Assembly (NCBI GenBank): GCA_001045525.1
Contig: LDWW01000013.1
Location: 56,723-120,722 of the forward strand
Reading direction: 5' to 3'
Length of the DNA stretch: 64,000 nt
From: Chitinispirillum alkaliphilum
Lineage (GTDB): Bacteria; Fibrobacterota; Chitinivibrionia; Chitinivibrionales; Chitinispirillaceae
This document shows, in pieces, positions 1 through 10,419 of the stretch. The stretch's first letter is position 1, and every line of letters begins with the position of its first letter. The notes below the pieces were generated by a model. That model did not search any database and was not told where the DNA came from. It saw only the letters and a program-made list of their open reading frames with translations. The translations under genes were made by a program, and so were the position numbers.

Positions 1-251
1 TTTGCAGAAAACTGCAATTTGACAGTCGGATATTCCACCTATTACAAATCTATTTATGTGCTGCCCCTCTACATACTGAGACAATTCAAAAAAAGGTTTT
101 CCCGATCTGTAACCCACGATTTCGTAAGGGTAGGAAGAACTGCTAATTTTCTGCTAAAATCCCTGCTGTTCCTTGAAGCGAGTATAGCCTCAGTGATACC
201 GCTTCCCGCAGGGGTCAGCTTTTTTTCGGTATTAATGAAAAGTAAACGCCC
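1..251. other. left-edge stretch without a supported gene
   Basis: No convincing gene. An open frame on the plus strand (19-255) has no clear ribosome binding site, no recognisable domain and runs into the 3' end of the convergent glycosyltransferase gene, so I treat it as chance. Confidence 0.4.
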
Positions 252-1193
252 TTAGTTTATCTTCTCCTGAACATGTATAAGGGAATTTTTTTTCAGCACC
301 CTATAGATACGCGCAATATATTCCCCTATAATTCCAAGAAATATACCATTCAAACCAATTGAAAAAAGTATTAACAGGGTTATTGTTGCAAAACCTCTGG
401 GCCAGTTCCCTATACCGAGATACCACAAAACCGCATACACGATGAGCAACATAACTGAAACGGAGGAAACCATAATACCAAGAATAGTAGCGAGTCTTAA
501 CGGTATAACAGAATGGTTTATGACTCCATTCAGTGCCAGTTTACAAAGCTTCCAAACTGAATATTTGCTTGTGCCCCTGTGTCTGGCTTCCCTGTCATAC
601 TCTATTCCTTTTTGCCTGAAACCCATGGATGCAATCGTTCCTCTCAAATAGGACTGATCATCATCAAGAACCCTGAGGCAATCAATTATCTTCCTGTCAA
701 CCAGACGAAAATCACCTGCATTGACAGGCAGGTTAGATTCACTCAGAAAATTTACAATCCGGTATCCGGCTTTACGTGATATCTGCATCAAAAAAGATTC
801 TTCCCTTCTTTTCCGTATGCCATACACCACATGGTTGCCATTTTCCCATTCCTTGATAAAGTCGGGTATAAGGGATGGCGGGTCCTGAAGATCACAATCA
901 AGCTGTATTGCTGATTCGCCTCTGGCATGAAGCATACCGCAAAAGATCGCCTTCTGATGGCCAAATGTTTTTGACAATCTGATTGTTATCACTCGTCTGT
1001 CTTTTTGAGAGAGTTTCTCGAGGATCCGGAAAGTAGAATCCGTGCTGCAATCGTCAATAAAAAGTATCTCAAAACTGTAATCAGAAACACACCTCTCCCA
1101 CACACGACAGATTTCATCATACATGCCCTGTACGTTTTCTTCCTCATTAAGACAGGGTATTATAATTGAGATCAGTTTTTTGGTTTTTTCCAA
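252..1193 (-). CDS. GT2 family membrane glycosyltransferase (DPM1/GtrB-like)
   Basis: Predicted to move a sugar from a nucleotide donor to a polyprenyl-phosphate carrier at the inner membrane. The GT-A domain opens with SIIIPCLNEEENV. It continues with a donor-binding IDDCSTDST segment and the DCDLQDPP motif (DxD region), followed by two hydrophobic segments near the C terminus (the LRLATILGIMVSSVSV and FATITLLILFSIGL regions). This is the usual layout of DPM1/GtrB/ArnC-type enzymes of about 310-330 residues. The frame is open up to a TTG at 1244. A TTG at 1193 sits 7 nt behind AGGAG (1205-1201) and places the first beta strand right after the start, so I prefer it. The exact acceptor cannot be read from sequence. 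Confidence 0.88.
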   Translation of the reverse strand: MEKTKKLISIIIPCLNEEENVQGMYDEICRVWERCVSDYSFEILFIDDCSTDSTFRILEKLSQKDRRVITIRLSKTFGHQKAIFCGMLHARGESAIQLDCDLQDPPSLIPDFIKEWENGNHVVYGIRKRREESFLMQISRKAGYRIVNFLSESNLPVNAGDFRLVDRKIIDCLRVLDDDQSYLRGTIASMGFRQKGIEYDREARHRGTSKYSVWKLCKLALNGVINHSVIPLRLATILGIMVSSVSVMLLIVYAVLWYLGIGNWPRGFATITLLILFSIGLNGIFLGIIGEYIARIYRVLKKNSLIHVQEKIN

Positions 1194-1270
1194 TAACAAA
1201 CTCCTGTTTCCTTGTACTCTCAGATTATCCAATATTTGAAACAACAGATCAACAAAAACAATCTCTGTAC

Positions 1271-1305
1271 AAAAAAAGCTCCGGTTAAAAACCCGAAGCT
1301 TTTTT
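1271..1305 (-). terminator. rho-independent terminator after the YyaL-like gene
   Basis: On the minus strand a stem of AAAAAAGCT plus CGG pairs with CCG plus AGCTTTTTT around a short loop and ends in a T run. It lies just downstream of the stop at 1329 and upstream of the GT2 gene, so it would end the YyaL-like transcript. The A/T-tailed stem could act in both directions. Confidence 0.7.
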
Positions 1306-1328
1306 GAAACTTATAATAACTATACCGG

Positions 1329-3446
1329 TCATGCAGCGTTAAGAAAATTCAGTACCTCCTCCACATTGGTAACCGGTGGTTTGCAGGAGTGGTCGGTACA
1401 GACAAAAGCAGTTGCCTTTCCCTCCTTTGCAGTATAATCTTTAAGAAAGTCCACATACTTTACGATTTCCGGCGAATCCACATCTGTAGGTTTAAATACG
1501 GTGATAGTGAAGGGCAGAAATCTGTGGTTGATGTTGTCAATCATATCCAGAGTGTCTTTTGAAGAGGTGTTTCCTGCAATAATCACCTCCTGTCCTCTCT
1601 GAAGCATGAAATTCATGATCATAAAGGAGAAAAGTGCGGGACTTCTTACGATGTCCCCCGAAAAGGCAGCTTTCATTTTCGCCACTCTTTCATCAAATTC
1701 CGGCTTGGCAGTGATTCTTCCTATTACCAGCTGATTTTGGAAAGCAATAGAGTTAGCAGACGGATAGGCATCATCATAACTCTCTTTCCGTTTCAACAAC
1801 AGATCTTCACCATAATCTGCACTGGTGAAAAAACCACCTTCATCTTCATCCCAGAAATGTTCAATCATAAATTCGTTAAGCTTAAGAGCATTTCCGAAAT
1901 AGGTTACATCGAAATCAGCCTCATAGATTTCAAGCAAACCCCAGATTACAAACGCATAGTCATCGGAGTATCCCGGAATGGCCGCTTCTCCATCTCTGAA
2001 TCTGTGATACATCAGATTTTCAGGCGATTTCACCATACTACTCAATATAAAGTTTGCAGCCTTTTTCGCAGCCTGAAGATAGGAGCTGTTGTCAAACACT
2101 CTTGATGCTTTAGCCAATGCTGCTATCATAAGCCCGTTCCAATCAGCCAGGATTTTATCATCCTTTGCCGGTCTTACCCGCTGAAGCCGTACCGAGTACA
2201 GTTTTTTCCTGATATTCTCAAGCCTTGTCCTGACCTCCTCCTCAGGGATATTGAATTCCTCTGCAAGGTTAAAGACTGAGAGATTTCTGTGAAGAATATT
2301 CATCCCACTATGTTCCTGGGTCATATCCTCTTCTACATTTCCACCCTCCTTTATCCCATATGCTTTGAATGCCAGATCCCTCTCTTCTGAGTCAAGAACA
2401 TTTGAAGACTCTTTTGCAGACCAGGTGTAGTATTTTCCTTCCTTTCCCTCTGTGTCTGCATCCTCTGCACAGTAGAAACCTCCCTGTGGATCAGTCAGAT
2501 TGCTGGTAACATATGAGATTATCTCCTCTGCAGTGTTTTTATACTCCTCTTTGCCTGTGGCCTGGTAGGCCTCGGTGTAAGCGATTGTAAGCATCGCCTG
2601 GTCATAGAGCATTTTCTCAAAATGGGGCTTTCTCCAGGATGTATCGGTTGTATAGCGATGAAAACCATACCCCAGCTGATCATAGATTCCCCCACCTCTC
2701 ATTTGCTGCAGGGTTTTCTCCACCATATCAAGGGAATGCTGATTTCCGCTTTTTTTCCAGTACCTCAAAAGAAACAGCAGTATATGCGGGGAAGGAAACT
2801 TCGGCGCATCCCCAAACCCTCCGTTTCTGGTATCATACTGTTCCTTAAACTGAGTGTAGGCCTCCTCGATAACCTCATTGTCTTCAAAAGCGGTTTCTGA
2901 AGATGAAGTGAACATGCGAAGAGAGTTTGCAAACTGCACTGCCGACCCCATCAAATCATCTCTTCTCTCACTCCATAGATTGTCAATCTGCGGTATCAAA
3001 TCGAGCAAACCGATAAAGTTGCCCGTTGTTTCCTTTGGTATGTAGGTTGCTGCAAAAAAGGGAAGCTTCTCAGGAGTAAGTATGACAGTAAGGGGCCAGC
3101 CTCCTCCCCCGGTAATCACCTGGCAAACATACATATAGATATCATCAAGATCGGGTCTTTCTTCACGGTCCACCTTAACGGGAACAAATGTTTGGTTTAT
3201 AAGTTCCGCCACCTGCGGATCACTGAAAGATTCATCTTCCATGACATGGCACCAATGGCATGTGGAATAACCTATCGAGAGGAAAATAGGTTTATTTTCC
3301 AGAGTTGCCTTCTCGAAAGCCTCCCCACCCCATGGGTACCAGTCAACCGGATTATGAGCGTGCTGAAGCAGATATGGGCTTTTTTCATTTATCAAACGAT
3401 TCGGTTTATTTGAATCACCCTTCTCTTTTCTGTGGAATAGATTCAT
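1329..3446 (-). CDS. thioredoxin-domain protein, YyaL/SSP411 (DUF255) family
   Basis: The N-terminal ~165 residues form the DUF255 thioredoxin-like domain. It has the family signature [18 protein letters not shown] and a CHWC active-site pair (Cys63/Cys66) inside [15 protein letters not shown]. The rest is an (alpha/alpha)6-barrel-like region of the kind found in N-acylglucosamine 2-epimerases, with motifs such as [24 protein letters not shown] and [13 protein letters not shown]. At 705 residues it is full length for the family, whose biochemical role is poorly defined (redox or sugar-related). The start is fixed by a strong GGAGGAGG site a few bases before the ATG. It lies downstream of glgA on the same strand but 211 nt away, so co-transcription is uncertain. 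Confidence 0.92.
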   Translation of the reverse strand: MNLFHRKEKGDSNKPNRLINEKSPYLLQHAHNPVDWYPWGGEAFEKATLENKPIFLSIGYSTCHWCHVMEDESFSDPQVAELINQTFVPVKVDREERPDLDDIYMYVCQVITGGGGWPLTVILTPEKLPFFAATYIPKETTGNFIGLLDLIPQIDNLWSERRDDLMGSAVQFANSLRMFTSSSETAFEDNEVIEEAYTQFKEQYDTRNGGFGDAPKFPSPHILLFLLRYWKKSGNQHSLDMVEKTLQQMRGGGIYDQLGYGFHRYTTDTSWRKPHFEKMLYDQAMLTIAYTEAYQATGKEEYKNTAEEIISYVTSNLTDPQGGFYCAEDADTEGKEGKYYTWSAKESSNVLDSEERDLAFKAYGIKEGGNVEEDMTQEHSGMNILHRNLSVFNLAEEFNIPEEEVRTRLENIRKKLYSVRLQRVRPAKDDKILADWNGLMIAALAKASRVFDNSSYLQAAKKAANFILSSMVKSPENLMYHRFRDGEAAIPGYSDDYAFVIWGLLEIYEADFDVTYFGNALKLNEFMIEHFWDEDEGGFFTSADYGEDLLLKRKESYDDAYPSANSIAFQNQLVIGRITAKPEFDERVAKMKAAFSGDIVRSPALFSFMIMNFMLQRGQEVIIAGNTSSKDTLDMIDNINHRFLPFTITVFKPTDVDSPEIVKYVDFLKDYTAKEGKATAFVCTDHSCKPPVTNVEEVLNFLNAA

Positions 3447-3657
3447 GACCTCCTCCTAACTATCGCTTCATCCTGAAATATCCTATTCAGAAAATTTTTC
3501 TCTCTATACTCTCTTTATAGATTGCGAAGGGAGTCCCCGCCATATTGTGAACATTACGGGGTGACCGGGAGGGAACGTCTGTTTTTTAAAACGTGCTCTT
3601 TGCAGGCATGCCGGCAAAATTAAATTCTTTTACCAGCATGTGAAACCAGATATGTAG

Positions 3658-5163
3658 TCACCGGTAATAAGTGCTTGCGGTGTTGAAAGCTTTTTTGTTT
3701 TCCATGGCCTTCTCATAAGCCTCGACATACTTTGAGGCGCTTTTTTGCCAGGAAAAGTCTTTGCCCATTCCCCGCCTGATCATCGAAAGTATATGCTTGG
3801 GCCTGTCATAATAGGTCGAAACCGCCCAGCCGACAGTATAGTAAAGCGCATCAGGACTCGTTTCGTAAAACTTAAATCCCGTTCCCTCACCACTCTTTTC
3901 ATCGTAGTTCTCAACTGTGTCATTGAGACCACCCGTGGCTCTTACTATCGGTAGTGTTCCATATCTCATTGAATACATTTGATTGAGACCGCAGGGTTCG
4001 AAAAGTGAGGGCATCAGAAAAAAGTCGCATCCTGCCTCTATGAGATGTGACCTCTCGTTGTCATATCCGATGTATGAACCGGCTTTACCGCTATACCGCG
4101 CAGGCAGATTCCCGAAAAATTCCTGCAGCTCCCCTTCCCCACTGCCCAGGATCACAAACTGCACATGCATATCCTGAAGAATTCTCTCAATAGCCCCTGC
4201 GATGAGATGAAAACCCTTCTGATCCACAAAACGCCCAATGGCACCAATCACCGCAACTTTTTTATCCACCTTCAGATCGAAGGCTTTCTGAAGTCGCTTT
4301 TTGCACTCCCCTTTACCCCTTAGATCTTCAACTGAATAGTTGGCAGGAATCAAAGGATCATTTTGAGGATTCCAGATTTGGTAATCGATACCGTTTACAA
4401 TTCCGGTGAAATTTTCTCCCTTATTACACAAATAGGGTGCAAGTCCAAAACCGCCTCCCGGAGCTGTAATCTCACTTGCAAAGGTCGGGCTCACCGCAGT
4501 TACAAGATCAGCGTAATGAATTCCGCCCTTGAGCATATTTAACTTCCCATACGACTCAAACTTATCTTCTGTGAAATTCTGCCAGCCAAGACCGGCATAT
4601 TCATAATGTACCTTTGGGTAAATTCCCTGATATGCCACATTGTGAAGAGTTAGAAGTGAAGCAGCATTGCCAAGAACCGGATCATTCCAATGCCAGATCT
4701 TTAGATAGCCCGATGCAAGTGAGGTCTGCCAGTCATTTGCATGGACCACATCGGGCTTAAAGTTCATATCTTTTGCAAGCTGAAGAGCGGCTCGTGTGAA
4801 AAAAGCAAAACGACGGGGATTATCATCATAATCGTTCATCGAATTATCATGATAAAGTCCTTCCCTGTGAAAGTACAAACCATGCTCAATCATATAAACC
4901 GGAACGTTATCTGCAGACTGGGCCTTATATACACTGCACCACTCCTCCCTGTCCCCCATCCATACACCCATGCTTTGAAAAAACTGTTTCGCCTTATGAT
5001 GATCCAGATCGATGAATCCATATCTTGGAATGACAACCCTCACATCATGCCCCATACCCCTGAGAGCTTTTGGAAGCGAAGATGCCACATCTCCAAGCCC
5101 ACCCACTTTGGCGTAAGGGTCCATTTCAGAAATCACAAAAAGTATCTTTAAGCGCTTGCCCAT
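3658..5163 (-). CDS. glgA: glycogen synthase (GT5)
   Basis: Transfers glucose from ADP-glucose to the non-reducing end of alpha-1,4-glucan in the cytoplasm. The N terminus reads KILFVISEMDPYAKVGGLGDV, where KVGGL (Lys19) is the family KxGGL nucleotide-sugar loop. The C-terminal GT-B half carries GAIGRFVDQKGFHLI and EPCGLNQMYSMRYG, the conserved Glu and loop that bind donor glucose, then ATGGLNDTV. Its 501 residues fit bacterial GlgA (about 475-500). The start has a GGTGAG site 4 nt before the ATG. glgB and malQ lie within the next 8 kb, but glgC and glgP do not. Confidence 0.97.
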   Translation of the reverse strand: MGKRLKILFVISEMDPYAKVGGLGDVASSLPKALRGMGHDVRVVIPRYGFIDLDHHKAKQFFQSMGVWMGDREEWCSVYKAQSADNVPVYMIEHGLYFHREGLYHDNSMNDYDDNPRRFAFFTRAALQLAKDMNFKPDVVHANDWQTSLASGYLKIWHWNDPVLGNAASLLTLHNVAYQGIYPKVHYEYAGLGWQNFTEDKFESYGKLNMLKGGIHYADLVTAVSPTFASEITAPGGGFGLAPYLCNKGENFTGIVNGIDYQIWNPQNDPLIPANYSVEDLRGKGECKKRLQKAFDLKVDKKVAVIGAIGRFVDQKGFHLIAGAIERILQDMHVQFVILGSGEGELQEFFGNLPARYSGKAGSYIGYDNERSHLIEAGCDFFLMPSLFEPCGLNQMYSMRYGTLPIVRATGGLNDTVENYDEKSGEGTGFKFYETSPDALYYTVGWAVSTYYDRPKHILSMIRRGMGKDFSWQKSASKYVEAYEKAMENKKAFNTASTYYR

Positions 5164-5521
5164 TATCTCACCTTCTGAAATAATTTGTTTTTTGGTTTGC
5201 AGATTTTTTCAACAATTGCTCTGTAAATAATCCCCGAATCTTTGCCTCAGGCGCTTTTCACCCGGGTGATCCACTACGCAACTTAAAACCTATTATATAT
5301 TATAAAATTGATAAATTCAGCTCTAAATTTCCGCTGTTTCCAAAAACAGTATTGTAGGAATCTATTTTTATTCAAAACAGAGTGCAAGAGATACATCGGT
5401 GTAACCGCATTCTGCCTAAACCAAAATTAACTAAATCAGGATCTCAACTTTCAGGTGAATCGCAGGATTTATATAAAATTGGTTTCATTTTCAGACCCTT
5501 GCCTCAACAAAGGAAATTACC
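5164..5521. other. divergent intergenic region glgA / PAP2 lipoprotein
   Basis: AT-rich, 358 bases between divergent genes, and must hold both promoters. An AT-only run (cctattatatattataaaattg, 5288-5310) contains several TATAAT-like hexamers, but no single promoter can be assigned with confidence. Confidence 0.35.
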
Positions 5522-6364
5522 TTGAGCACCCTTAGACACCCTCCCTCACACTCCCGTATTCACAAGCACCTCTTCCTTTTGCCGCTCTTCACCGTTCTTA
5601 CAATGCTGCTTACAACAGGATGCTCCAGGTCTATGTTTCTTCATAGCGGGCTGGAAAACCCTGGTACTCCTACCGGCTCCAGATTTGTTCGTGCTTTTAA
5701 GGAGAGTGTATACGATCCCTCCATCTGGTTTGGGTTAGCCTCGATGTCGGTGATCGCGTTATCGGGAGAAGAGAAAAATATCGTGTACTGGGCCTCCGGC
5801 ACAACTCCACTCTTTGGATCTCAGGAGCGCGCAGAGCAGATAAGCGATTATCTCAGATACGTTTCACTCGGGACCACTGCACTTATATACAGTTTTAAAA
5901 ATTTCCCCCGCGAAGAGTGGGACCCACGGGATGCCGCTTTCAATGCAGCAGCAGCAGGAGCAGCTACAACCATTACAGCGTCCACTACCCTTGGCCTGAA
6001 ATACTCCACCTCACGTCTTCGCCCCGATTCTTCCGATACTCACAGTTTTCTCTCAGGACATACCTCTATTGCAGCGGTAAGCAACACGCTTTCTTTTAAT
6101 ATGCTTGAGGGTGTATCTTTGCCCAGATCTTACCGGGCGTTTTCAAGATGTGGCCTCACCGCTTTAACAGCGGCCACCGCATGGGCAAGACTTGAAGCAG
6201 GAAAACACTATCCATCAGATGTCATTGCAGCTGCAGTTTTGGGAAGATTTATAGCCAATCTGACGTATCGAACGATTATGGGCCCCTACAGCCCAAAAGA
6301 CTCCCGGATAGATCTGTTTATCACACCGGATATGCTTGAGCTGCGTTTGGCCTTCAGTTTATAA
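5522..6364 (+). CDS. PAP2-superfamily phosphatase, predicted lipoprotein
   Basis: A type 2 phosphatidic-acid-phosphatase-fold enzyme, likely acting on a lipid or polyprenyl phosphate on the periplasmic side. A signal peptide ends in the lipobox LLTTGC (Cys about 34). The three phosphatase motifs are visible: KYSTSRLRP (K-x6-RP), FLSGHTS with the catalytic His, and RLEAGKHYPSDV (R-x5-H-x3-D). Motif 2 has Leu where PSGH is usual. The start is TTG, supported by AAAGGA about 8 nt upstream. It is divergent from glgA and convergent with glgB. No glycogen role is implied by sequence. Confidence 0.85.
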   Translation: MSTLRHPPSHSRIHKHLFLLPLFTVLTMLLTTGCSRSMFLHSGLENPGTPTGSRFVRAFKESVYDPSIWFGLASMSVIALSGEEKNIVYWASGTTPLFGSQERAEQISDYLRYVSLGTTALIYSFKNFPREEWDPRDAAFNAAAAGAATTITASTTLGLKYSTSRLRPDSSDTHSFLSGHTSIAAVSNTLSFNMLEGVSLPRSYRAFSRCGLTALTAATAWARLEAGKHYPSDVIAAAVLGRFIANLTYRTIMGPYSPKDSRIDLFITPDMLELRLAFSL

Positions 6365-6416
6365 AGAACAGGCGCAATTCATTTTTGAACGCGCCCATTC
6401 CAGCCTTCAGATATGT

Positions 6417-8414
6417 TTAAAGAGCCTCTTTTACTTCCTGAGTTTCCTCTTTTTCTTCTTCAGCTATTTTGCCGTTTTCTATTTTGAAAATGGAAGTCGC
6501 CAAAGGTGGAAGTGTCATCATCACAGAGTAATCCTCCCCATGCCAGGGATCCTCCTCTGTATGTACTCCTCCGCTGTTTCCGATTCCACTACCCCCATAC
6601 TCTTTGGCATCGCTGTTGAAAATCTCTTTCCAGAACCCTTTGAGGGGAACGCCTACTCTGTAGTTTTCCCTCGGTACGGGCGTATAATTACACATCACCA
6701 GAACATATTCAGAAGGTTCTTTTCCTTTTCGGATAAACCCGATGATACTTTGTTCCCAGTCATTGAGATTGATCCACTGAAACCCCTTGGGATCAAAATC
6801 GTAGTAATGCATTGCCGGGTACTCTTTATAAATTCTGTTAAGGTCACTGACCATGTCCTGTACACCGATGTGGCGCTCCCAGTTCGTAAGATCCCAATCC
6901 AGACTTTCATCGTGGTTCCACTCACCCCACTGAGCGAATTCTGAACCCTGGAAAAGAAGCTTCTTACCTGGATGACAGAACTGATAACTTAAAAGAAGCC
7001 GCAGGTTTGCAAGTTTCTGCCAGTCATCCCCCGGCATTTTATTTACCAAAGACCCTTTCCCATGTACAACTTCGTCATGCGAGAGCGGAAGTACATAGTT
7101 TTCCGAAAATGCATAAAGCATACTGAAGGTCAGTTCGCTGTGATGGTATTTGCGATAAATAGCTTCCTTACTCATGTACTCCAGAGTATCATGCATCCAT
7201 CCCATATTCCATTTCATCCCAAATCCCAAACCACCCACATAAGTAGGCCTTGAGACCATTGGCCATGCAGTTGACTCCTCTGCAATAGTCTGCACATCGG
7301 GATATGCCTTGTATACCTCTTCATTGAATCTTTTAAGAAACGCAATCGCTTCCAGATTTTCCCTTCCTCCATGCTCATTTGGAATCCATTCCCCTTCATT
7401 TCGCGAATAGTCCAGATAAAGCATAGAAGCCACAGCATCTACCCTGATACCATCTATGTGGTATTTCTCAAGCCAAAACATTGCGCTGCTCATAAGGAAT
7501 GCCTGCACCTCATGTCTGCCATAATTGAAAATGTAGCTCTTCCAGTCAGGGTGAAACCCTTTTTTGGGATCGGAGTGTTCATACACATGGGTTCCGTCAT
7601 AGTATGCCAGACCATGCTCATCCCCGGGAAAATGTGAGGGTACCCAGTCAAGTATCACCCCGATACCCTCCTGATGAAGGTAGTCTATGAGGTACATAAA
7701 ATCCTGAGGTGTTCCATATCTGCTGGTTGGTGCAAAGTATCCGGTTGTCTGATATCCCCATGAACCGTAAAAAGGGTGTTCCATAATTGGAAGGAACTCT
7801 ACATGAGTGAAACCCATCTTTTTTACATAATTTGCAAGCTCGGGCGCAATCTCCCTGTAGGAGAGCCAGCTGTCAGGTTCATCCGATTTGTGCTTCCATG
7901 ATCCCGGATGCAACTCATAAATGGACATAGGACCATTGAGGCTGTTTACCTTCTTACGCTCTTTCATCCACAACTCATCATTCCACTTGTAATCAAGGTT
8001 CCACACAATAGGAGAAGTGCTTGGTGGTTGTTCCCAGCGCACGGCAAAAGGATCACCCCGATTAGCACTGTAGGTGTTAACGCCAGACTTCACATGAAAC
8101 TTATAGAGGGTTTTCTCGGCCAATCCCGGTACGAACCCTTCCCAAATCCCCGACCCATCCCAACGTAAACTAAGAGGGTGAGTTTTGGTGTCCCACTGGT
8201 TGAAATCACCTACCAATGACACATATTTTGCATTGGGAGCCCAGACGGCAAAAAAAGTGCCCTCAACATTATCAACGCTCATAACATGAGCACCGAGCTT
8301 ATCGAAAAGCCTGAAGTGATTACCTTGCTTAAAGAGATAGATGTCATAATCTGTCAGAAGCGAAACTCCGCCCTGAACTGGTTCAACTTTCTTTGAAGCT
8401 GGTAAAGGTTTCAT
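6417..8414 (-). CDS. glgB: 1,4-alpha-glucan branching enzyme (GH13)
   Basis: Makes alpha-1,6 branches in glycogen. An N-terminal CBM48 (about residues 40-135, with FFAVWAPNAKYVSLVGDFN) precedes the GH13 barrel. Catalytic residues are the Asp in GIRVDAVASMLYLDYSR (about 326), the Glu in IAEEST (about 379) and the Asp in LPLSHDEVVHGKGSL (about 447). YFAPTSRYGTPQDF is a branching-enzyme hallmark. The final 20 residues are Glu/Lys-rich and look like an extra tail. I place the start at the ATG at 8414, 6 nt after GGGAG, rather than the TTG three bases earlier. Together with glgA and malQ it supports glycogen storage. Confidence 0.97.
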   Translation of the reverse strand: MKPLPASKKVEPVQGGVSLLTDYDIYLFKQGNHFRLFDKLGAHVMSVDNVEGTFFAVWAPNAKYVSLVGDFNQWDTKTHPLSLRWDGSGIWEGFVPGLAEKTLYKFHVKSGVNTYSANRGDPFAVRWEQPPSTSPIVWNLDYKWNDELWMKERKKVNSLNGPMSIYELHPGSWKHKSDEPDSWLSYREIAPELANYVKKMGFTHVEFLPIMEHPFYGSWGYQTTGYFAPTSRYGTPQDFMYLIDYLHQEGIGVILDWVPSHFPGDEHGLAYYDGTHVYEHSDPKKGFHPDWKSYIFNYGRHEVQAFLMSSAMFWLEKYHIDGIRVDAVASMLYLDYSRNEGEWIPNEHGGRENLEAIAFLKRFNEEVYKAYPDVQTIAEESTAWPMVSRPTYVGGLGFGMKWNMGWMHDTLEYMSKEAIYRKYHHSELTFSMLYAFSENYVLPLSHDEVVHGKGSLVNKMPGDDWQKLANLRLLLSYQFCHPGKKLLFQGSEFAQWGEWNHDESLDWDLTNWERHIGVQDMVSDLNRIYKEYPAMHYYDFDPKGFQWINLNDWEQSIIGFIRKGKEPSEYVLVMCNYTPVPRENYRVGVPLKGFWKEIFNSDAKEYGGSGIGNSGGVHTEEDPWHGEDYSVMMTLPPLATSIFKIENGKIAEEEKEETQEVKEAL

Positions 8415-8799
8415 CAAAATCTCCCTTCAAGGACAATTAATCCCAATTTTGTCAGTTATAATGATCGGCTAAATTATATAATCAATCTTATTATAAAGCA
8501 ATATATTACAGAGAAAATCTCTATTTTAATGAACTGTACTTCAAACTGAAACAAAACGGAAAGTTCCCGGAAATCGAGAAAAGGTCAGCATAAAACCATC
8601 CGCAGAGTGTATCTGTCATTAATTTGAAATCCACTACCTGGAAGCAGCTCTGAAACACACAATGAGACGGAATAGTTTTATATTATAATTTTAGGAAAAC
8701 AATAATATAAATCATTCAATAGAAAACAGTACAATTTTCTGCTTTTATCCTATTGTGGTCATAAAAGCCCTGGATTACTTTCACCGGAAAGCAAATCAT
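8415..8799. other. AT-rich intergenic region glgB / lipoprotein
   Basis: About 385 bases between divergent genes. Very AT-rich around 8460-8520 and 8680-8750, as expected for two promoters. No structured element or gene was recognised. Confidence 0.35.
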
Positions 8800-9564
8800 A
8801 TGAACTACATAAAAACATGCTCACCCATGTTAACCTTTGTATTAATACTGTTTCTGCTCATTTCGTGCAAACGCCCCGCTGCTTTGGTCGAAGAGGCACA
8901 GGAGCAGGAAACTCTGGGAAACTATGATCAGGCTCTGGTAAATTACACCTCAGCCCTCATAAGACTCTCTTCCCGAATCTCTTTTCCAGATCGCCAAAAG
9001 GGAAAAATTCTCAAACCGGATGTATGGTTTCAGCAGGTACAAAACTACCTTTCAGGTTTTTCAGAGCCGCAAACCGAACGAAGTGACCTGTACCCAGAGA
9101 TTATAGCCGGCATACAAAGAAGTGCCGAGATGATTACGGCGGAGAATTTCCCCAGAAGATTGAGAGAAACAGCACTGGATTCAAGCGGATTTTATACATT
9201 TTGGAATTCCACATTCTCATTTCCTCAACAGGATTACAGGAAATGGATAGATCTTGCTGATTATGCCTACAAAAAAGGTCTCTCTTTTGTAAGAATTAAA
9301 TCAGCGAAAAACTACACCTATGAATTGAGCTTCTTTAACATCAATACAGCCAGGAGAACAGATATTTCCATGTATCCGGAAACTGAGTACAGACTTATTT
9401 TGGATCCTGGAGAATACTACTTGCTTCTCCAAAGCAGTGTTACCTTTGCCGGGGGACAGAAATGGCGCTCTTCCCGGTCGCTGTTCCCGCTCTCTGTACC
9501 ATCTGAACCCTCCCTGGTAGAGATGGAGCTTAGGACAAGGGTTTCCCGCAACTTAAGGGAGTGA
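8800..9564 (+). CDS. hypothetical lipoprotein with TPR-like N-terminal segment
   Basis: No family recognised. The signal peptide with lipobox LLISC predicts a lipid-anchored protein. Directly after it, EEAQEQETLGNYDQALVNYTSAL resembles one tetratricopeptide helix pair. The C-terminal half is beta-rich and ends in a polar, Arg-rich tail. I start at the ATG at 8800, which follows GGAAAG and puts the hydrophobic signal near the N terminus. The frame itself is open from 8755. It converges on the phosphoribosyltransferase gene with 7 nt between stops. Confidence 0.75.
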   Translation: MNYIKTCSPMLTFVLILFLLISCKRPAALVEEAQEQETLGNYDQALVNYTSALIRLSSRISFPDRQKGKILKPDVWFQQVQNYLSGFSEPQTERSDLYPEIIAGIQRSAEMITAENFPRRLRETALDSSGFYTFWNSTFSFPQQDYRKWIDLADYAYKKGLSFVRIKSAKNYTYELSFFNINTARRTDISMYPETEYRLILDPGEYYLLLQSSVTFAGGQKWRSSRSLFPLSVPSEPSLVEMELRTRVSRNLRE

Positions 9565-9571
9565 TTGCCGC

Positions 9572-10225
9572 TTACCCTGAACTCTCCCTGTATTTCTGAA
9601 GAATGGCTGTCACCTCGTCGTCGCTGACCTGGTCGAAATTTTCGTACCATACCCCTACAGCCATGAAATGGTCTGGTTGCAGAGGACAAATCATATCGTC
9701 GGCTTCCACCCTTATCTCTCTGACAGTGGCCGGGGCACCAACAGGTACGGCAACAGCCACCCTTTCAGGATTTTGTTTTTTTACCGCCTTGAGCGCCACC
9801 TTCATTGTAGCACCCGTGGCAAGACCATCATCTACTATTATTACACTCTTCCCCGCTATAGGGATCTGGGGATTTTTTCCCCTGTAGACATGCTGCCTTT
9901 GACGAAGCATAGAGAGCTCTGATTCGGCCGTCTTTTCTATATCCTCTTTGGAAATGGAGAGAAAATCCACTACAGAATTGTTCAACTCAACAATACCACC
10001 TTCCGCAACTGCACCCATTGCAAGCTCGGGCTCTCCGGGGGCTCCAAGCTTACGAACAAGGAAAACATCAAGCCGGGCCTTGAGCGCCTGTGCTATTTCC
10101 TGGGCTACTACTATTCCTCCCCTGGGAAGAGCAAGCACCAAAAGGTCGGGGGCGCCGATATAATGATCGAGATACTCTGATAACTTCTCTCCCGCCTCTT
10201 TTCTGTCCCTGTAACGATCTTTCAT
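9572..10225 (-). CDS. phosphoribosyltransferase-domain protein
   Basis: Type I phosphoribosyltransferase fold. The PRPP loop is VIIVDDGLATGATM, with the two acidic residues and a TGAT loop. The flexible N-terminal segment reads LVLALPRGGIVVAQEIA, and VFLVRKLGAPGEPELAMGAV is typical of the stand-alone family often annotated as erythromycin esterase-associated or ComF-like PRTases. The substrate is unknown. The frame opens at 10276, but the ATG at 10225 follows a GGGGAG site at about 7 nt, giving 217 residues. It is minus strand and convergent with the lipoprotein gene. Confidence 0.88.
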   Translation of the reverse strand: MKDRYRDRKEAGEKLSEYLDHYIGAPDLLVLALPRGGIVVAQEIAQALKARLDVFLVRKLGAPGEPELAMGAVAEGGIVELNNSVVDFLSISKEDIEKTAESELSMLRQRQHVYRGKNPQIPIAGKSVIIVDDGLATGATMKVALKAVKKQNPERVAVAVPVGAPATVREIRVEADDMICPLQPDHFMAVGVWYENFDQVSDDEVTAILQKYRESSG

Positions 10226-10419
10226 ATAAACTCTCCCCTCAATTCGAGATATCAATTGAACAAACCTGTATTCCAAACCGTTATCTCAATGGGTTTTGAA
10301 GATCAAAAAGCATGCCAAACTCCCAGTGAGACCCCAATACATAAATAGGCAACAACTTTGCTTCACCTTTAACCCTGATCCACACTTCCTGTCACTCCCA
10401 GACCTGCAAAGGACTTAGT

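Noticed and set aside
19..255. 78-codon plus-strand frame at the left edge
   Set aside because: No ribosome binding site, no domain, and it overlaps the convergent gene end.
6371..6395. GGCGC...GCGCC hairpin between the PAP2 and glgB stops
   Set aside because: Mismatches in the stem and no T tract on either side; not called as a terminator.
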